The notes under the pieces were generated by a model. The model was not told the DNA's origin, searched no databases, and was given only the letters and a program-made list of their open reading frames with translations. A stretch of DNA of 64,000 nt from Morganella psychrotolerans (GTDB taxonomy: Bacteria; Pseudomonadota; Gammaproteobacteria; Enterobacterales; Enterobacteriaceae): NCBI RefSeq assembly GCF_001676055.1, contig NZ_LZEX01000012.1, forward strand, positions 248,001-312,000, written 5' to 3'. The translations under genes and the position numbers were made by a program. Positions 33,437-44,853 of this stretch are shown piece after piece. Numbering within the stretch: position 1 is the first letter of the stretch; each line of letters opens with the position of its first letter.

Positions 33437-36400
33437 TTGATCGTGGTAAATTCCGCTCACTCACGTTAGTCAACTGGAACGGCTTTTTTGCCCGCACCTT
33501 TGATCTGGATGAGCTGGTAACAACTCTGTCCGGAGGTAACGGTGCCGGTAAATCCACCACTATGGCCGCGTTTATCACTGCCATGATCCCGGATCTGACG
33601 CTGCTGCACTTTCGTAACACCACGGAAGCGGGCGCGACATCCGGCTCCCGCGATAAAGGGTTGCACGGAAAACTGCGTCCCGGCGTCTGTTACGCCATGC
33701 TGGATGTGCTGAACTCCCGTCACCAACGTGTGCTGGTGGGGGTGCGTCTGCAACAAATTGCCGGGCGCGATAAAAAAGTTGATATCAAATCATTCATGAT
33801 CCAGGGCTTACCGACCCAGTATTCACCGACACAAATTGTCAGTGAGCAACTGGGCGAACGCCAGGTGCGGGTTCTGCCGCTCCATGATCTGAAAGCCCGC
33901 CTTGATGATATTGAAGGCGTGCATTTTAAACAGTTTAACTCGATCATTGACTACCATTCTGTCCTGTTTGACATGGGTGTGATTCCGAAACGCCTGCGTT
34001 CTGCCGGTGATCGCAGTAAGTTCTACCGTCTGATTGAGGCCTCGCTTTACGGCGGGATCTCCAGTGCCATTACCCGTTCCCTGCGTGACTATTTACTGCC
34101 TGAAAACAGCGGCGTGCGCAAAGCGTTCCAGGATATGGAAGGCGCCCTGCGGGAAAACCGGATCACACTTGAAGCTATCCGTGTAACACAATCTGACCGT
34201 GACTTGTTCAAGCACCTGATCACTGAATCAACGGCATATGTTTCCGCCGATTATATGCGTCACGCCAATGAACGGCGCGTACATATTGACCAGGCGCTGG
34301 TCGTACGCCGTGATCTGCTGGGCAGCCGTAAACAACTGATTAGCGAGCAGTTCCGCCAGGTGGAAATGTCCCGGGAACTGGCGGAACAAACTGCCTCTTC
34401 TGCGGATCTGGAAACTGATTTTCAGGCCGCCAGTGATCATCTGACACTGGTGCAGACGGCGATGCGTCAGCAGGAAAAAATCGACCGTTATCAGTCTGAT
34501 GTGGAAGAACTGACCTTCCGGCTGGAAGAGCAGACGGAAGTGGCGGAAGAAGCCGCTGAGCTGCACGGCGAGTATGAAGAGCGTAATCAGGTCGCTGAAG
34601 AAGAAGTTGACGGGCTGAAAAGCCAACTGGCTGATTATCAGCAGGCGCTGGATGTTCAGCAGACCCGCGCTATTCAGTATCAGCAGGCGATGCAGGCACT
34701 GGAGCGCGCTAAAACATTATGTCAGTTGCCGCAACTGGATATTGATTCACTCGATGAATGGCTGGAAACATTCCGCGCCCGTGAAGAAGAAGCGACAGAA
34801 GCGCTGTTACTGCTCGAACAAAAAATGAGTGTGTCGCAGGCCGCGCACAGTCAGTTCTCGCAGGCATACGACCTGGTAAAATCGGTGGTGGGTGAAGTCA
34901 GCCGCAGTGATGCTTATCAGACCGCGCGTGAGTTACTGCGTGATTTACCGTCACAGCAGATGATGGCGGAACGCGTACAGCCGCTGCGTCAGCAGTTATC
35001 TGAATTAGAACAGCGTCTGCACAGTCAGCATAATGCGCAGAAAGCGCTGGATGATTTCTGCAAACGTATTGGTCAGCAGATTGAGGCTGACGGGCTGGAT
35101 GAGATGCTGATGACCCTTGAGGCGCAGCAGGAAACCCTTAGTGTCAGCGTCAGCGAGAGCGGTGAGCGGCGCATGGAAATGCGTCAGCAGACCGAACAGC
35201 TGAAACAGCAGATCCAGACCCTGACCGGTAAAGCACCGGCCTGGCTGGCAGCACAGGAAGCGCTCACTCAACTGTGCGAGCAGTCACATGAAACATTCAG
35301 CAGCGCTAATGATGTGACGGAATACATGCAGCAGTTACTGGAGCGTGAGCGCGAAGTGACGGTTGAGCGTGATGATGTCGCGCATAAAAAAGCGCAGCGC
35401 GAAAAAGATATTGAGCGCCTCAGCCAGCCGAGCGGTGCCGATGACAGCCGGATGTTAGGGCTGGCGGAACGTTTCGGCGGTATGCTGTTATCCGAGATTT
35501 ATGACGATATCACGATCGATGATGCGCCGTACTTCTCCGCATTATATGGTCCTGCGCGCCACGCGATTGTGGTGCCGGATCTGAACGCGGTGCGCCCGCA
35601 TCTTGATGCGCTGGAAGATTGCCCGGAAGATATCTATCTGATTGAAGGGGATCCGCAGTCGTTTGATGACAGCGTCTTTACCACCGAAGAATTAGAACGT
35701 GCTGTGCTGGTGCGCAGTACCGATCGCCAGTGGCGCTATTCCCGCTTTCCGTCTGTGCCGCTGTTCGGTCGCGCGGCGCGGGAAAATCAGCTTGCCGTTC
35801 TGGAGCATGAACGTGATGAACTGGCGGAGCGTCTGGCAACATTGTCATTTGATGTCCAGAAAATGCAGCGTGCCCACCAGGCATTCAGCCGCTTTGTCGG
35901 GAAAAATATTTCGATTGCGTTTGAAAATGACCCGGAAGCGGAAATCCGCACACTGAGTCAGCGCCGTAATGAACTGGAGCGGAGTCTGACACAGTTTGAA
36001 GACCAGACCGCAGTTGCCCGTCAGCAATTTGTTCAGGTAAAAGAGAACCTCGGTATTCTGAACCGGCTTATCCCGAATGTCGCGCTGCTGCTGGATGAAA
36101 CATTGCAGGATCGCGTTGAAGAAGTGCGTGATTCGTTATCAGAAGCACAAGAGTCTGCCCGCTATCTGCAACAATTCGGTAATGCCCTGAATAAACTGGA
36201 GCCGATAGTTTCTGTTTTACAGAGCGACCCGGAGCTGCATGAAGCGCTGAAGCAGGATTACGGACAGGCAAAACAGACGCAGCAACAGGCGCGTCAGCAG
36301 GGATTTGCCCTGGAAGAAGTCGCACAGCGTCGTCAGCACTTTAATTACAGTGAATCTGCCGGCATGCTGACTGAAAATGCTGATCTCAATGACAAGCTGC

Positions 36401-37917
36401 GTCAGCGCCTGGAACATGCAGAGTCTGACCGCAGCCGCAGCCGTGAAATGCTGCGTCAGCAGCAGGCGAAATGCGCTGAATTTAATCAGGTACTGGCGTC
36501 TCTGCGCAGCTCGTATGAAACCAAATCCGACATGTTGCGTGAACTTGAGTGCGAAATGAAGGATATCGGCGTACAGGCGGATGCCAACGCGGAAGCGCGC
36601 GCCCGTGAACGTCGTGATGAGCTGTACAGTCAGGTCAGCCATAACCGCGGACGTATCAATCAGCTGGAAAAACAGCTGGGGATCGGTGAGTCGGAAATGG
36701 ACAATCTGCAAAAACGCCTGCGTAAAGCAGAGCGCGATTATCAGCAGATCCGCGAACAGGTTGTCACTGCGAAAGCAGGTTGGTGCGCGGTGATGCGCAT
36801 GGTGAAAGAGAGCGGTGTTGAGCGCCGTCTGCACCGCCGTGAACTGGCGTATGAAGATGCGGACACACTGCGTTCAATGTCGGATAAAGCCCTCGGGGCT
36901 CTGCGTCAGGCGGTGGCGGATAATGAACACCTGCGTGATGCGCTGCGTTTGTCGGAAGATCCGAAACGGCCGGAGCGTAAAGTACAGTTCTTTATCGAAG
37001 TCTATCGCCATCTGCGTGAACGTATCCGCCAGGATATCATGAAAACGGATGATCCGATTGATGCCATCGAACAGATGGAAATCGAACTGGCACGTCTGAC
37101 GGATGAACTGACCGCCCGTGAGCAAAAACTGGCGATCAGCTCAAAAAGCGTGGCAAATATTATCCGCAAAACCATTCAGCGCGAGCAAAACCGCATTCGT
37201 ATGCTGAACCAGGGTCTTCAGGCCGTGGCGTTTGGTCAGGTGAACGGTGTGCGGCTGAATGTGAATATCCGCGAAAGCCACGCCACCTTACTGGATGTGT
37301 TGTCTGAAGAGCATGAACAGCATCAGGATCTGTTCGCCAGCCAGCGTCTGACCTTCTCTGAAGCGATGGCGAAACTGTATCAGCGCCTTAATCCGCAGGT
37401 GGATATGGGGCAGCGACTGCCGCAGACCATTGGTGAAGAGCTGCTGGATTACCGCAACTATCTGGAGCTGGATGTGGAAGTCAACCGTGGCTCAGACGGC
37501 TGGCTTAAAGCGGAAAGTGGCGCGTTATCCACAGGTGAAGCAATTGGTACAGGGATGTCGATTCTGGTGATGGTGGTGCAGAGCTGGGAAGAAGAGTCCC
37601 GCCGCCTGCGCAGCAAAGATATTGTGCCGTGCCGCTTGCTGTTCCTCGATGAAGCAGCACGCCTGGATGCAAAATCTATCGCCACTCTGTTTGAGTTATG
37701 TGACCGTCTCCAGATGCAGCTGATTATCGCAGCACCGGAAAATATCAGCCCCGAAAAAGGGACAACATACAAACTGGTGCGTAAAGTCTTCAATAATCAG
37801 GAACATGTGCATGTTGTCGGTTTGCGCGGCTTTGGTCAGCCGGATGAAACACCGGCACCGGCTGTATTACCGGAATCGGTTGATGAAGAGAATGATGAAG
37901 AGGAAGTGCCGGATTAA
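33433..37917 (+). CDS. mukB: Chromosome partition protein MukB (SMC-like)
   Basis: SMC-like ATPase that compacts and separates the chromosome and interacts with topoisomerase IV. 1494 residues (E. coli 1486). The N-terminal head has Walker [10 protein letters not shown] near residue 34. Long coiled coils surround a central hinge (about residues 670-780, around [12 protein letters not shown]). The C-terminal head has the ABC signature [13 protein letters not shown] and Walker [12 protein letters not shown]. The tail is acidic. It is the last gene of the operon, followed by a bidirectional terminator. Confidence 0.99.
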   Translation: MIDRGKFRSLTLVNWNGFFARTFDLDELVTTLSGGNGAGKSTTMAAFITAMIPDLTLLHFRNTTEAGATSGSRDKGLHGKLRPGVCYAMLDVLNSRHQRVLVGVRLQQIAGRDKKVDIKSFMIQGLPTQYSPTQIVSEQLGERQVRVLPLHDLKARLDDIEGVHFKQFNSIIDYHSVLFDMGVIPKRLRSAGDRSKFYRLIEASLYGGISSAITRSLRDYLLPENSGVRKAFQDMEGALRENRITLEAIRVTQSDRDLFKHLITESTAYVSADYMRHANERRVHIDQALVVRRDLLGSRKQLISEQFRQVEMSRELAEQTASSADLETDFQAASDHLTLVQTAMRQQEKIDRYQSDVEELTFRLEEQTEVAEEAAELHGEYEERNQVAEEEVDGLKSQLADYQQALDVQQTRAIQYQQAMQALERAKTLCQLPQLDIDSLDEWLETFRAREEEATEALLLLEQKMSVSQAAHSQFSQAYDLVKSVVGEVSRSDAYQTARELLRDLPSQQMMAERVQPLRQQLSELEQRLHSQHNAQKALDDFCKRIGQQIEADGLDEMLMTLEAQQETLSVSVSESGERRMEMRQQTEQLKQQIQTLTGKAPAWLAAQEALTQLCEQSHETFSSANDVTEYMQQLLEREREVTVERDDVAHKKAQREKDIERLSQPSGADDSRMLGLAERFGGMLLSEIYDDITIDDAPYFSALYGPARHAIVVPDLNAVRPHLDALEDCPEDIYLIEGDPQSFDDSVFTTEELERAVLVRSTDRQWRYSRFPSVPLFGRAARENQLAVLEHERDELAERLATLSFDVQKMQRAHQAFSRFVGKNISIAFENDPEAEIRTLSQRRNELERSLTQFEDQTAVARQQFVQVKENLGILNRLIPNVALLLDETLQDRVEEVRDSLSEAQESARYLQQFGNALNKLEPIVSVLQSDPELHEALKQDYGQAKQTQQQARQQGFALEEVAQRRQHFNYSESAGMLTENADLNDKLRQRLEHAESDRSRSREMLRQQQAKCAEFNQVLASLRSSYETKSDMLRELECEMKDIGVQADANAEARARERRDELYSQVSHNRGRINQLEKQLGIGESEMDNLQKRLRKAERDYQQIREQVVTAKAGWCAVMRMVKESGVERRLHRRELAYEDADTLRSMSDKALGALRQAVADNEHLRDALRLSEDPKRPERKVQFFIEVYRHLRERIRQDIMKTDDPIDAIEQMEIELARLTDELTAREQKLAISSKSVANIIRKTIQREQNRIRMLNQGLQAVAFGQVNGVRLNVNIRESHATLLDVLSEEHEQHQDLFASQRLTFSEAMAKLYQRLNPQVDMGQRLPQTIGEELLDYRNYLELDVEVNRGSDGWLKAESGALSTGEAIGTGMSILVMVVQSWEEESRRLRSKDIVPCRLLFLDEAARLDAKSIATLFELCDRLQMQLIIAAPENISPEKGTTYKLVRKVFNNQEHVHVVGLRGFGQPDETPAPAVLPESVDEENDEEEVPD

Positions 37918-37943
37918 CCAGCCTCTCTGATCATTTTTTTACT

Positions 37944-37983
37944 AAAGACGGATGCGCATAATGTATGCACATCCGTTTTTTTA
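37944..37983. terminator. Bidirectional terminator after mukB
   Basis: ACGGATG / CATCCGT plus an inner GCATA / TATGC stem, with AAAG before and T8 after. It lies between convergent mukB and the isochorismatase-like gene. Confidence 0.88.
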
Positions 37984-38661
37984 TCAGCGCTGTGAATCAG
38001 GTACTTCATTATTGATAATCACTTCCTGCGCTTTGCTGTAGCTTTCAATCAGTAACTGATATGCAGGGAAGATTTGTGTATAGGCTTGTGCCCATTCAGC
38101 CGCATCCGGGCGATTCCAGGTTTTTTGCAGCTCAGAAGCGACAGCGGCAGTATCCACAGGAACAACACCGGCCTGAACAACCCGTGCGAGAGTAATTTCC
38201 TGTGCCATTTTGGTATAGGTACCGGATGCGTCAATCACCGCGAAAACCTGATAGCCGTCGGCAACAGCACTGATAGCAGGGAAAGCCATACATACGCTGG
38301 TAATCGTTCCGGCAATAATAAGTTGTTTTTTACCGGAGGCTTTGACCGCAGCCACAAATTCCGGGTTATCCCACGCATTAATCTCACCTTTGCGGGCAAT
38401 ATATTGTGCATGCGGGGCATTCTGGTGAATTTCCGGGATAAGCGGACCGTTAGGGCCTTGTGGCACGGATGCAGTGGTGATCACCGGAATACCGGCCAGA
38501 GTGGCCATTTTTGCCAGCACTGCTGCTCTGGCACGTAACTCAGTCATTGGCATATCGCCAACGGTCTGGAACAATCCGCTTTGATGATCGATTAATAACA
38601 TCAGTGCATCATCAGGATTAATAACAGGACGCTGACCATTAAAGTTTGCAGGATTACTCAT
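37984..38661 (-). CDS. Isochorismatase-family hydrolase (YcaC-like)
   Basis: Cysteine hydrolase of the isochorismatase superfamily, resembling E. coli YcaC, whose physiological substrate is unknown. The start at 38661 (MSNPANFNGQRPVINPDDAL) gives 225 residues. The frame stays open far upstream, antisense to aphA, but that part is not protein-like. Conserved pieces: LLIDHQSG with the catalytic aspartate, the GPNGPLIPE loop, INAWDNPEFVAAVKASGKKQ, and the nucleophile cysteine in GTITSVCMAFPA. It is divergent from aphA; E. coli has neither gene between mukB and ldtD. Confidence 0.9.
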   Translation of the reverse strand: MSNPANFNGQRPVINPDDALMLLIDHQSGLFQTVGDMPMTELRARAAVLAKMATLAGIPVITTASVPQGPNGPLIPEIHQNAPHAQYIARKGEINAWDNPEFVAAVKASGKKQLIIAGTITSVCMAFPAISAVADGYQVFAVIDASGTYTKMAQEITLARVVQAGVVPVDTAAVASELQKTWNRPDAAEWAQAYTQIFPAYQLLIESYSKAQEVIINNEVPDSQR

Positions 38662-38940
38662 TTTTATTCCCTTATCTATGATAATTAGGTGGTAATTTGT
38701 GTTTAAACAGTGCATTTTCCGAGAACGCGCTGCTGTACGGAATAAAATTAATGCATAAGCGAAGGGCTGAGTAGTGCGGATATTGATAAACAATGTTCTG
38801 AATTCAGAACAATAAGGCAGTTTCTGGCGGGAATAAGTCGGCAGAGATTCCTCATAGTGTGATTTGAATAACATTAATATGAAACGAGAGTGGTTAGATT
38901 TTCCGCTCATGTGATCGACACAGAAAATTAAGGAAACACA
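38662..38940. promoter_or_regulatory. Divergent control region, hydrolase / acid phosphatase
   Basis: 279 bases between two divergent genes with no further frame of note. It includes short inverted sequences such as TGTTCTGAATTCAGAACA at about 38792-38809, a near-perfect 18-base palindrome that could be an operator for the hydrolase gene. Confidence 0.5.
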
Positions 38941-39654
38941 ATGCGTAAACTGACTCTGACCCTGAGTGCGCTGGCACTTGCACTGAGCCTTAATGGCGTG
39001 GCAAATGCCAAAGTCTATATGCCGGAAAAAACCAGTGAAGGTGTGACGGTTGCACAACTGGCGGAGCAACACGCCGTTCACTGGGTATCTGTGGCGCAGA
39101 TTGAAGAGAGCCTGAAAGGTCAGCCGCCGATGGCTGTCGGGTTTGATATTGATGATACCGTTCTGTTTTCCAGCCCGGGGTTTTACCGTGGCAAGCAGGA
39201 TTATTCCCCGAATGATTTCAGTTACCTGAAAAATCCGGAATTCTGGGAAAAAATGAATAATGAGTGGGATAAATTCAGTATGCCGAAAAAATCCGGTACT
39301 GAATTGGTTCAGATGCACCTGAAACGTGGCGATACCGTGTATTTTATTACCGGACGCAGCAAAACCAAAACAGAAACGGTCACCAAATATGTGCAGGAAG
39401 GGCTGAATATTCCGGCGGATAAAATGAATCCGGTTATTTTTGCAGGCGACCAGGAAGGGCAGAATAACAAAGTCAGCTGGATGCGCGACCACAAACTGAA
39501 AATTTATTACGGCGATGCAGATGCGGATATCGCCGCGGCACATGAGCTGAATATTCGCGGCATCCGTGTACTTCGTGCGTCAAACTCATCTTATCAGCCG
39601 TTACCGAAAGCCGGTCAGTTCGGCGAAGAAGTGGTTATTAATTCCGAATACTAA
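38941..39654 (+). CDS. aphA: Class B acid phosphatase
   Basis: Periplasmic non-specific acid phosphatase and phosphotransferase of the DDDD superfamily; the Morganella enzyme is known as NapA. 237 residues with a signal peptide ([20 protein letters not shown], cleavage probably after ANA). The nucleophile motif is [14 protein letters not shown] and the second acidic motif is YYGDADADI. The ATG at 38941 follows TTAAGGAAACACA. It ends at a terminator (39681-39703). Confidence 0.95.
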   Translation: MRKLTLTLSALALALSLNGVANAKVYMPEKTSEGVTVAQLAEQHAVHWVSVAQIEESLKGQPPMAVGFDIDDTVLFSSPGFYRGKQDYSPNDFSYLKNPEFWEKMNNEWDKFSMPKKSGTELVQMHLKRGDTVYFITGRSKTKTETVTKYVQEGLNIPADKMNPVIFAGDQEGQNNKVSWMRDHKLKIYYGDADADIAAAHELNIRGIRVLRASNSSYQPLPKAGQFGEEVVINSEY

Positions 39655-39680
39655 GTAAACCAGGCAGTTAATTCATCTTT

Positions 39681-39703
39681 AAAAGGCGCTTTTGCGCCTT
39701 TTT
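39681..39703 (+). terminator. aphA terminator
   Basis: Hairpin AAAAGGCGC / GCGCCTTTTT with a TTTT loop. Confidence 0.9.
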
Positions 39704-39852
39704 GCTACGATTTTTTCGTTACCCTATTTCCAATTATTCTCTGACGGGTAAAATCATCTGTGAAGTAATTTAAACGATGTTTTTACTATACTGACTACAA
39801 GTATTAACAATTGGTCAGAATAACATAATAAAAAATGAGAGAGAGGGATGTT

Positions 39853-41607
39853 ATGGTGAAGGGAGTTAAAAAAGCTGTTCCCATTTCCGCCATGATAGGA
39901 ACACTGTTACTGACGCAAATTTCGTGGGCAACAACCGCACCGGTAAATCATCAGGCAACCGCCGGTGCACAGAAAGTCGTACCTGAACCGGCAGTGCAGA
40001 CGCAAACGCTGCTGTCTGACTCTGTACAGGAGACACAGCCACTGACTCCGGCGACCGGAACCGGGATCACGGCGTTACCATTGAGTGACGTTTCCGGAAA
40101 AATCCGCAGTGAAGTACCTGCGATAACTAAACTGGTGTATAGCGACGCACTGGCACAACTATATGCAGAGCATCAGTTACAGCCACGCTGGACAGATGAA
40201 AAAGCGCGCCGGTCTCTGGAAAATCAACTGGCAGAAGCCGCACTTGCCGGTTTTCAGCCGCAGTTTGCACTTTGGCTGACCGCTCTGGCGCAGCCTGATC
40301 TGACTCCGCTGGCGCGTGATATCATCTTAACGGATGCTGCACTCGGCTATCTTTATTATCTTGATAACGTGAAAACAAAAGGGGATAAGTGGCTTTACGG
40401 TGCAAAGCCGTTTACCTTTTCTGAGGTCAGTGCCCCGGCGCTTGCACGGCTGAATACGGCGATGCATAACGGAACACTCGCCACCTTTACCGACGGATTG
40501 CGGCCGGTGAACTCAATGTATCCGGCAATGCGTAAAGCCATGCTGGCAGAGCTGGCTGATACCGGGGTATGGCCGGAAATGGTTATTGCCCGGACATTAC
40601 GCCCGGGTGAAAGCCATGAGTCTGTTATTGCGCTGCGGGAAATTTTGCACCGCTTTAAACTGATATCGGCTAATGACATGATGAGTGCAAGCCCGGTGTA
40701 TGATAAAACGCTGGTGGCCGGGGTTAAGCAGTTCCAGGCGCAGCACGGGCTGGAAGCGGATGGTGTTATCGGTAAGCAAACCCGTGAATGGCTGAATAAG
40801 ACTCCGCAGATGCGGGCGGCTATTATGGCCGCGAATATTCAGCGCCTGCATATTGTGCCTGATAATGTTCCGACAGCAATTCTTGTTAATATCCCTGATT
40901 TTTCGCTCTATTTTTATGTAGATAAAAATCTGATCCTCGAGTCGAGAACTATTGTCGGACGTGAGGCGCGTAAAACCCCTATTATGAGCAGTGCGCTTAA
41001 TAATGTGGTGATTAACCCGCCGTGGACGGTTCCGCCGACTATGAGCCGCCAGGATATCGTGCCGCGCGGACGCGCTGATCCAAGCTATTTCAGCAGCCGG
41101 GGATATACTATCTATAACGGATGGAGCAATAACTCATCCGTTGTTGACCCGTACAGTATTAACTGGAGTGTTATTACCCCGTCAAACTTCCCGTACCGGA
41201 TAACACAGGCGCCGGGACCGACGAACTCGTTAGGGCGGTATAAGTTTAATATGCCGAACTCAGAGGCGATTTATCTGCATGACACACCAAACCACTCATT
41301 GTTTAATAAAAACATGCGTGCTATCAGCTCCGGCTGTGTCAGAGTCAATAAAGCGAAGGACTTAGCCGCTATCCTGCTGGGTGATGCAGGGTGGGATGCA
41401 TCGCGTGTTGATGGTGCATTAAAAGCGGGTAGCACCCGTTATGTCTCTATCCCTGACCGCATACCGGTTTTCCTCTATTATCAGACCGCATGGGTGAATA
41501 CGGATAATGTCCCGCAATATCGTGCTGATATTTACCGCTATGATGACGCCAGCCTGAACGGGCTCGATAAATTAGCGGATATCTCACCATTCCTTATTAA
41601 ACAATAA
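39853..41607 (+). CDS. ldtD: L,D-transpeptidase (YcbB/LdtD type)
   Basis: Periplasmic enzyme that makes 3-3 crosslinks in peptidoglycan and can bypass penicillin-binding proteins under beta-lactam stress. I choose ATG 39853 (MVKGVKKAVPISAMIGTLLL) because GAGAGAGGG lies just upstream; the frame opens at 39835. About 584 residues: signal peptide or anchor, a helical scaffold domain, a peptidoglycan-binding domain (FQAQHGLEADGVIGKQTREW) and a YkuD catalytic domain with HDTPNHSLFN and the active cysteine in SSGCVRVNKAKD. It is followed by mepK, as in E. coli ycbB-ycbK. Confidence 0.96.
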   Translation: MVKGVKKAVPISAMIGTLLLTQISWATTAPVNHQATAGAQKVVPEPAVQTQTLLSDSVQETQPLTPATGTGITALPLSDVSGKIRSEVPAITKLVYSDALAQLYAEHQLQPRWTDEKARRSLENQLAEAALAGFQPQFALWLTALAQPDLTPLARDIILTDAALGYLYYLDNVKTKGDKWLYGAKPFTFSEVSAPALARLNTAMHNGTLATFTDGLRPVNSMYPAMRKAMLAELADTGVWPEMVIARTLRPGESHESVIALREILHRFKLISANDMMSASPVYDKTLVAGVKQFQAQHGLEADGVIGKQTREWLNKTPQMRAAIMAANIQRLHIVPDNVPTAILVNIPDFSLYFYVDKNLILESRTIVGREARKTPIMSSALNNVVINPPWTVPPTMSRQDIVPRGRADPSYFSSRGYTIYNGWSNNSSVVDPYSINWSVITPSNFPYRITQAPGPTNSLGRYKFNMPNSEAIYLHDTPNHSLFNKNMRAISSGCVRVNKAKDLAAILLGDAGWDASRVDGALKAGSTRYVSIPDRIPVFLYYQTAWVNTDNVPQYRADIYRYDDASLNGLDKLADISPFLIKQ

Positions 41608-41614
41608 TCAAAAC

Positions 41615-41650
41615 AGGCCGTTTATTTATTATGAATAAGCGGCCTTTTCT
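41615..41650 (+). terminator. ldtD terminator
   Basis: Arms AGGCCGTTTATT and AATAAGCGGCCT (one bulged G and one mismatch) followed by TTTTCTTT. Confidence 0.85.
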
Positions 41651-42094
41651 TTATTATTAAAATACCGATTTTCTGTTTATATTAATTAAACAAAAACAGA
41701 TGTATGCTCCGGATAATTGACCAGCCAAAGCTATATTTGTTAGTTTTATTAATTAATGATGAATAACTAAATTGGCTATTGTCTCCTGAACCTGCAAAGG
41801 CTCGCTGGATGAGCCTTACGGCTGATCAGCTCCCCGGGAGTATCGAAGTGTTGCCGATATTTACTTTCTGAGTAAAAAATTGTCTTTTTATTTGACTCCG
41901 GGGCCATGAATAGGTAGAAAATAGGAGGTCAGTTTTGTTTATCGCTGTTTTTACACATTATGTGTTAATTCTGAAATTAATTGACGTAAATTTACAGAAA
42001 TAGACAAAACGGATCCGCTGCAGGTCTGAATAGTGAATTATTATTACTGTCGGCCATGTTAATGATCAAATTAGTCAAAGAGTGATTACTATCA
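41651..42094. other. ldtD-mepK intergenic region with clustered palindromes
   Basis: About 440 bases without a gene, unusually long for this pair. At 41797-41840 there are three adjacent palindromes: AAGGCTC / GAGCCTT with a 7-base loop, GCTGATCAGC, and CTCCCCGGGAG. A small structured RNA or regulatory leader is possible; nothing is recognised. The mepK promoter is expected in the right half. Confidence 0.45.
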
Positions 42095-42643
42095 ATGGAT
42101 ACAATTAATAACGACCGCCGTAAATGGCTGGGATTTGGTGCGGCGGCGCTGGGGCTGGCTTTATTACCGGGGCATGCATTCGCATCTTTAACGACGCCAC
42201 GGCCAAAAATTTTACGTCTTGAGAACCTCAATACCGGCGAATTTTTAAAAGCAGAGTTTTTTGACGGAAAGCGTTATAACCGTTCTGAACTGGCCCGGCT
42301 GAATAAATTGTTCCGTGATCACCGCAGCAACAAGGTTAAAATGATAGATCCGCACCTGTTTGACCAGATGTATCTGTTACAGGTGATGATGAATACGGAT
42401 AAACCTATTCAGTTAATTTCAGGTTACCGCTCCCTGGTGACCAATAATGAATTACGCAGAACCACTTCCGGTGTGGCGAAAAAGAGCTACCATACACGCG
42501 GGCAGGCGATGGATTTCCGTATTCCGGGAATTCAGTTAAGTCAGGTGCGTAAAGCTGCACAGAAAATGCGTGCCGGTGGTGTCGGTTATTACCCGAGCAG
42601 TAATTTCGTTCACATGGATACAGGACCGGTCAGAACGTGGTAA
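42095..42643 (+). CDS. mepK: Murein DD-endopeptidase MepK (YcbK, M15/DUF882)
   Basis: Periplasmic peptidoglycan hydrolase; the E. coli enzyme cleaves crosslinks, including 3-3 links. 182 residues. The N-terminus NDRRKWLGFGAAALGLALLP is a twin-arginine (Tat) signal. The zinc-binding M15/DUF882 core is visible in SYHTRGQAMDFRI and NFVHMDTGPVRTW. It sits next to ldtD, which makes 3-3 links, so the pair fits crosslink turnover. Confidence 0.95.
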   Translation: MDTINNDRRKWLGFGAAALGLALLPGHAFASLTTPRPKILRLENLNTGEFLKAEFFDGKRYNRSELARLNKLFRDHRSNKVKMIDPHLFDQMYLLQVMMNTDKPIQLISGYRSLVTNNELRRTTSGVAKKSYHTRGQAMDFRIPGIQLSQVRKAAQKMRAGGVGYYPSSNFVHMDTGPVRTW

Positions 42644-42681
42644 TCTGATGTAATTGTCAGATTTAACCGGAGTTTTGTGTC

Positions 42682-43329
42682 ATGCAATATCAAATTATTC
42701 CTGTCACCGGCTTTATGCAAAATTGCACCCTGATTTGGTGCGATGAAACAAAAGCCGCTGCTATTGTTGATCCCGGCGGTGAAGCACCGCGTCTTATCCG
42801 TGAAATTGAACAGCGCGGGCTGAAATTAGAAAAAATCCTCCTTACTCATGGTCATTTTGATCACGTTGGCGCAACTGCTGATGTGGCTGAGCATTTTCAT
42901 GTGCCGGTGATCGGTCCTCAGAAAGAGGACGAATTCTGGATTGAAGGGCTGACCTCACAAAGCCAGATGTTTGGTGTGGAGCCATGTCGTGCATTTACAC
43001 CGGATCAATGGCTGGAAGAGGGCGATAAAGTCACTGTCGGTAATATTGAACTGGATGTTCTGCACTGTCCCGGACATACCCCCGGACACGTCGTTTTTGT
43101 GAATAAGCAGGACAAACTGATTTCGATGGGTGATGTTTTATTCAAAGGTGGCGTCGGGCGCAGTGATTTCCCGAAAGGCAATCATCAGGATCTTATCAGT
43201 TCAATTAAAGAAAAAATCTTACCGCTGGGTGATGATTATCGCTTTATTCCGGGGCACGGGCCGATGTCCACACTCGGTGATGAGCGCCGTACTAATCCGT
43301 TTTTGCAAGATGAACAGCCGGTCTGGTGA
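42682..43329 (+). CDS. gloC: Hydroxyacylglutathione hydrolase, type II glyoxalase GloC
   Basis: Metallo-beta-lactamase-fold hydrolase (YcbL) that hydrolyses S-lactoylglutathione. 215 residues. The metal-binding motif [10 protein letters not shown], further histidine CPGHTPGH, aspartate in ISMGDVLF and final histidine [10 protein letters not shown] are all present. It follows mepK by 38 bases in the same direction and is convergent with aspC. Confidence 0.96.
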   Translation: MQYQIIPVTGFMQNCTLIWCDETKAAAIVDPGGEAPRLIREIEQRGLKLEKILLTHGHFDHVGATADVAEHFHVPVIGPQKEDEFWIEGLTSQSQMFGVEPCRAFTPDQWLEEGDKVTVGNIELDVLHCPGHTPGHVVFVNKQDKLISMGDVLFKGGVGRSDFPKGNHQDLISSIKEKILPLGDDYRFIPGHGPMSTLGDERRTNPFLQDEQPVW

Positions 43330-43369
43330 TCGTTCAGCCGATATTGTTCCGCTTAAAATAGCCAAAAAC

Positions 43370-43400
43370 AAAAAGCCTGACAGTGATTGCCAGGCTTTTT
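43370..43400. terminator. Bidirectional terminator gloC / aspC
   Basis: Perfect 10-base arms AAAAAGCCTG / CAGGCTTTTT with an 11-base loop. Confidence 0.9.
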
Positions 43401-43424
43401 CTGTTTTAAAAACAGATAATCAGA

Positions 43425-44615
43425 TTACAGTACCGCGACAATCGCTTCACACAGCGGAACCATATTTTCCAGAGTCAGACCGGCGACATTAATACGCCCT
43501 GAGCTGACCGCATAGATAGCATATTCTGCGCGCAGGCGCTCAACTTGCTCTTTGGTCAGCCCGCTGAAAGAGAACATACCGTTTTGGCGGATGATAAAGC
43601 TGAAGTCCTGTTTTGCGCCTTTTTCCTGGAGGGTGTTCACAAAAAGCTGACGCATACGTTTGATGCGCTCACGCATCGTGGTCAGTTCCTGGATCCACTC
43701 TTCTTTCAGTTCCGGATCAGACAGGATAGTGGTGACAACCGCACCACCGTGTGACGGCGGGTTAGAGTAGTTTGTGCGGATAATCACTTTCACCTGGCTG
43801 AAGGCGGTATCAGCAATCTCACCACTTGTTGCCACCAGTGTGCAGGCCCCGACACGCTCATTGTACATGCCGAAGTTTTTAGAATAAGAACTGGCAACCA
43901 GCATTTCAGGATGCGATTTGGCAAAAATCCGCAGCCCCTGTGCATCTTCATCCAGACCGGCAGCAAAGCCCTGATACGCAAAATCGAAGACCGGTAATAA
44001 GCCTTTTTCTTTCACGATGACTGATAATTGTGCCCACTGTTCTGCAGTCGGGTCAATACCGGTCGGGTTATGGCAGCACCCGTGCAGTAAAATCACATCA
44101 CCGGGCTGTGCAGACTCAAGGCTTGCCAGCATGCCGTCGAAATTAAGGGCATGATTTTCGGCATCATAGTAATTGTAAGTGCAGATTTCCAGTCCGGCAT
44201 TGGCAAAAATACCGTTGTGGTTAGGCCAGGTCGGGTTGCTTATCCAGACACGTTTGGCACTGGTTTGTTTGGCAATAAAATCAGCCGCAATACGCAGTGC
44301 TCCGGTGCCACCGGGCGCTTGTGCGGTACGGGCGCGTTTGCTGGTCACAATTTCGCTGTCAGCACCGAACAATAATACCTGAGTTACTGTGCCGAACGCC
44401 GGGATACCTGTGATTGGCAGATAATTCTTGGTGGTTTCATTTTCCAGCAAATACTTTTCTGCTTTTTTTACACAGTTTAGTACCGGTGTTTTACCGGTTT
44501 CATCTTTATAAACACCAATACCCAGATTAATTTTATTTTCACGGGGGTCCTGGCGGAAGGTATCAGCCAGACCTAAGATCGGGTCGGCAGGCGCGGCAGT
44601 AATATTCTCAAACAT
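43425..44615 (-). CDS. aspC: Aspartate aminotransferase
   Basis: PLP-dependent transaminase linking aspartate/oxaloacetate with glutamate/2-oxoglutarate. The ATG at 44613-44615 ([20 protein letters not shown]) gives 396 residues, the E. coli length. The PLP lysine is in [18 protein letters not shown], and [11 protein letters not shown] is the conserved substrate/PLP loop. Downstream of ompF, as in E. coli. Confidence 0.98.
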   Translation of the reverse strand: MFENITAAPADPILGLADTFRQDPRENKINLGIGVYKDETGKTPVLNCVKKAEKYLLENETTKNYLPITGIPAFGTVTQVLLFGADSEIVTSKRARTAQAPGGTGALRIAADFIAKQTSAKRVWISNPTWPNHNGIFANAGLEICTYNYYDAENHALNFDGMLASLESAQPGDVILLHGCCHNPTGIDPTAEQWAQLSVIVKEKGLLPVFDFAYQGFAAGLDEDAQGLRIFAKSHPEMLVASSYSKNFGMYNERVGACTLVATSGEIADTAFSQVKVIIRTNYSNPPSHGGAVVTTILSDPELKEEWIQELTTMRERIKRMRQLFVNTLQEKGAKQDFSFIIRQNGMFSFSGLTKEQVERLRAEYAIYAVSSGRINVAGLTLENMVPLCEAIVAVL

Positions 44616-44798
44616 AGTTGTTGATCCCAATAGTGTCTGATAAGTGCGGATAAGCGGAATTACACAAGGATCTCAGGTTAACCCGCTGTAAATCATTTGC
44701 CAACTGTTTACAGAGAAAATACGAAGATCTTGTGAAGTGGGTGACGTCCTGTTGAGATTAGCATGAAAATGCATCACAAAACGGGTTATATAGATAAC

Positions 44799-44828
44799 AA
44801 AAAACCCACGGCGTACCGTGGGTTTTGT
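44799..44828 (-). terminator. ompF terminator
   Basis: Perfect 11-base arms AAAACCCACGG / CCGTGGGTTTT with a CGTA loop; it gives a T run on the minus strand. Confidence 0.92.
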
Positions 44829-44853
44829 ATTCAGACTTAGCTAAAAGGCTAAA

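Noticed and set aside
38662-39543. Long N-terminal extension that would make the isochorismatase-like protein 519 residues
   Set aside because: The extension is antisense to aphA, has shadow-like composition (many His, Phe, Arg, Cys) and no family resemblance. The real start with similarity is at 38661.
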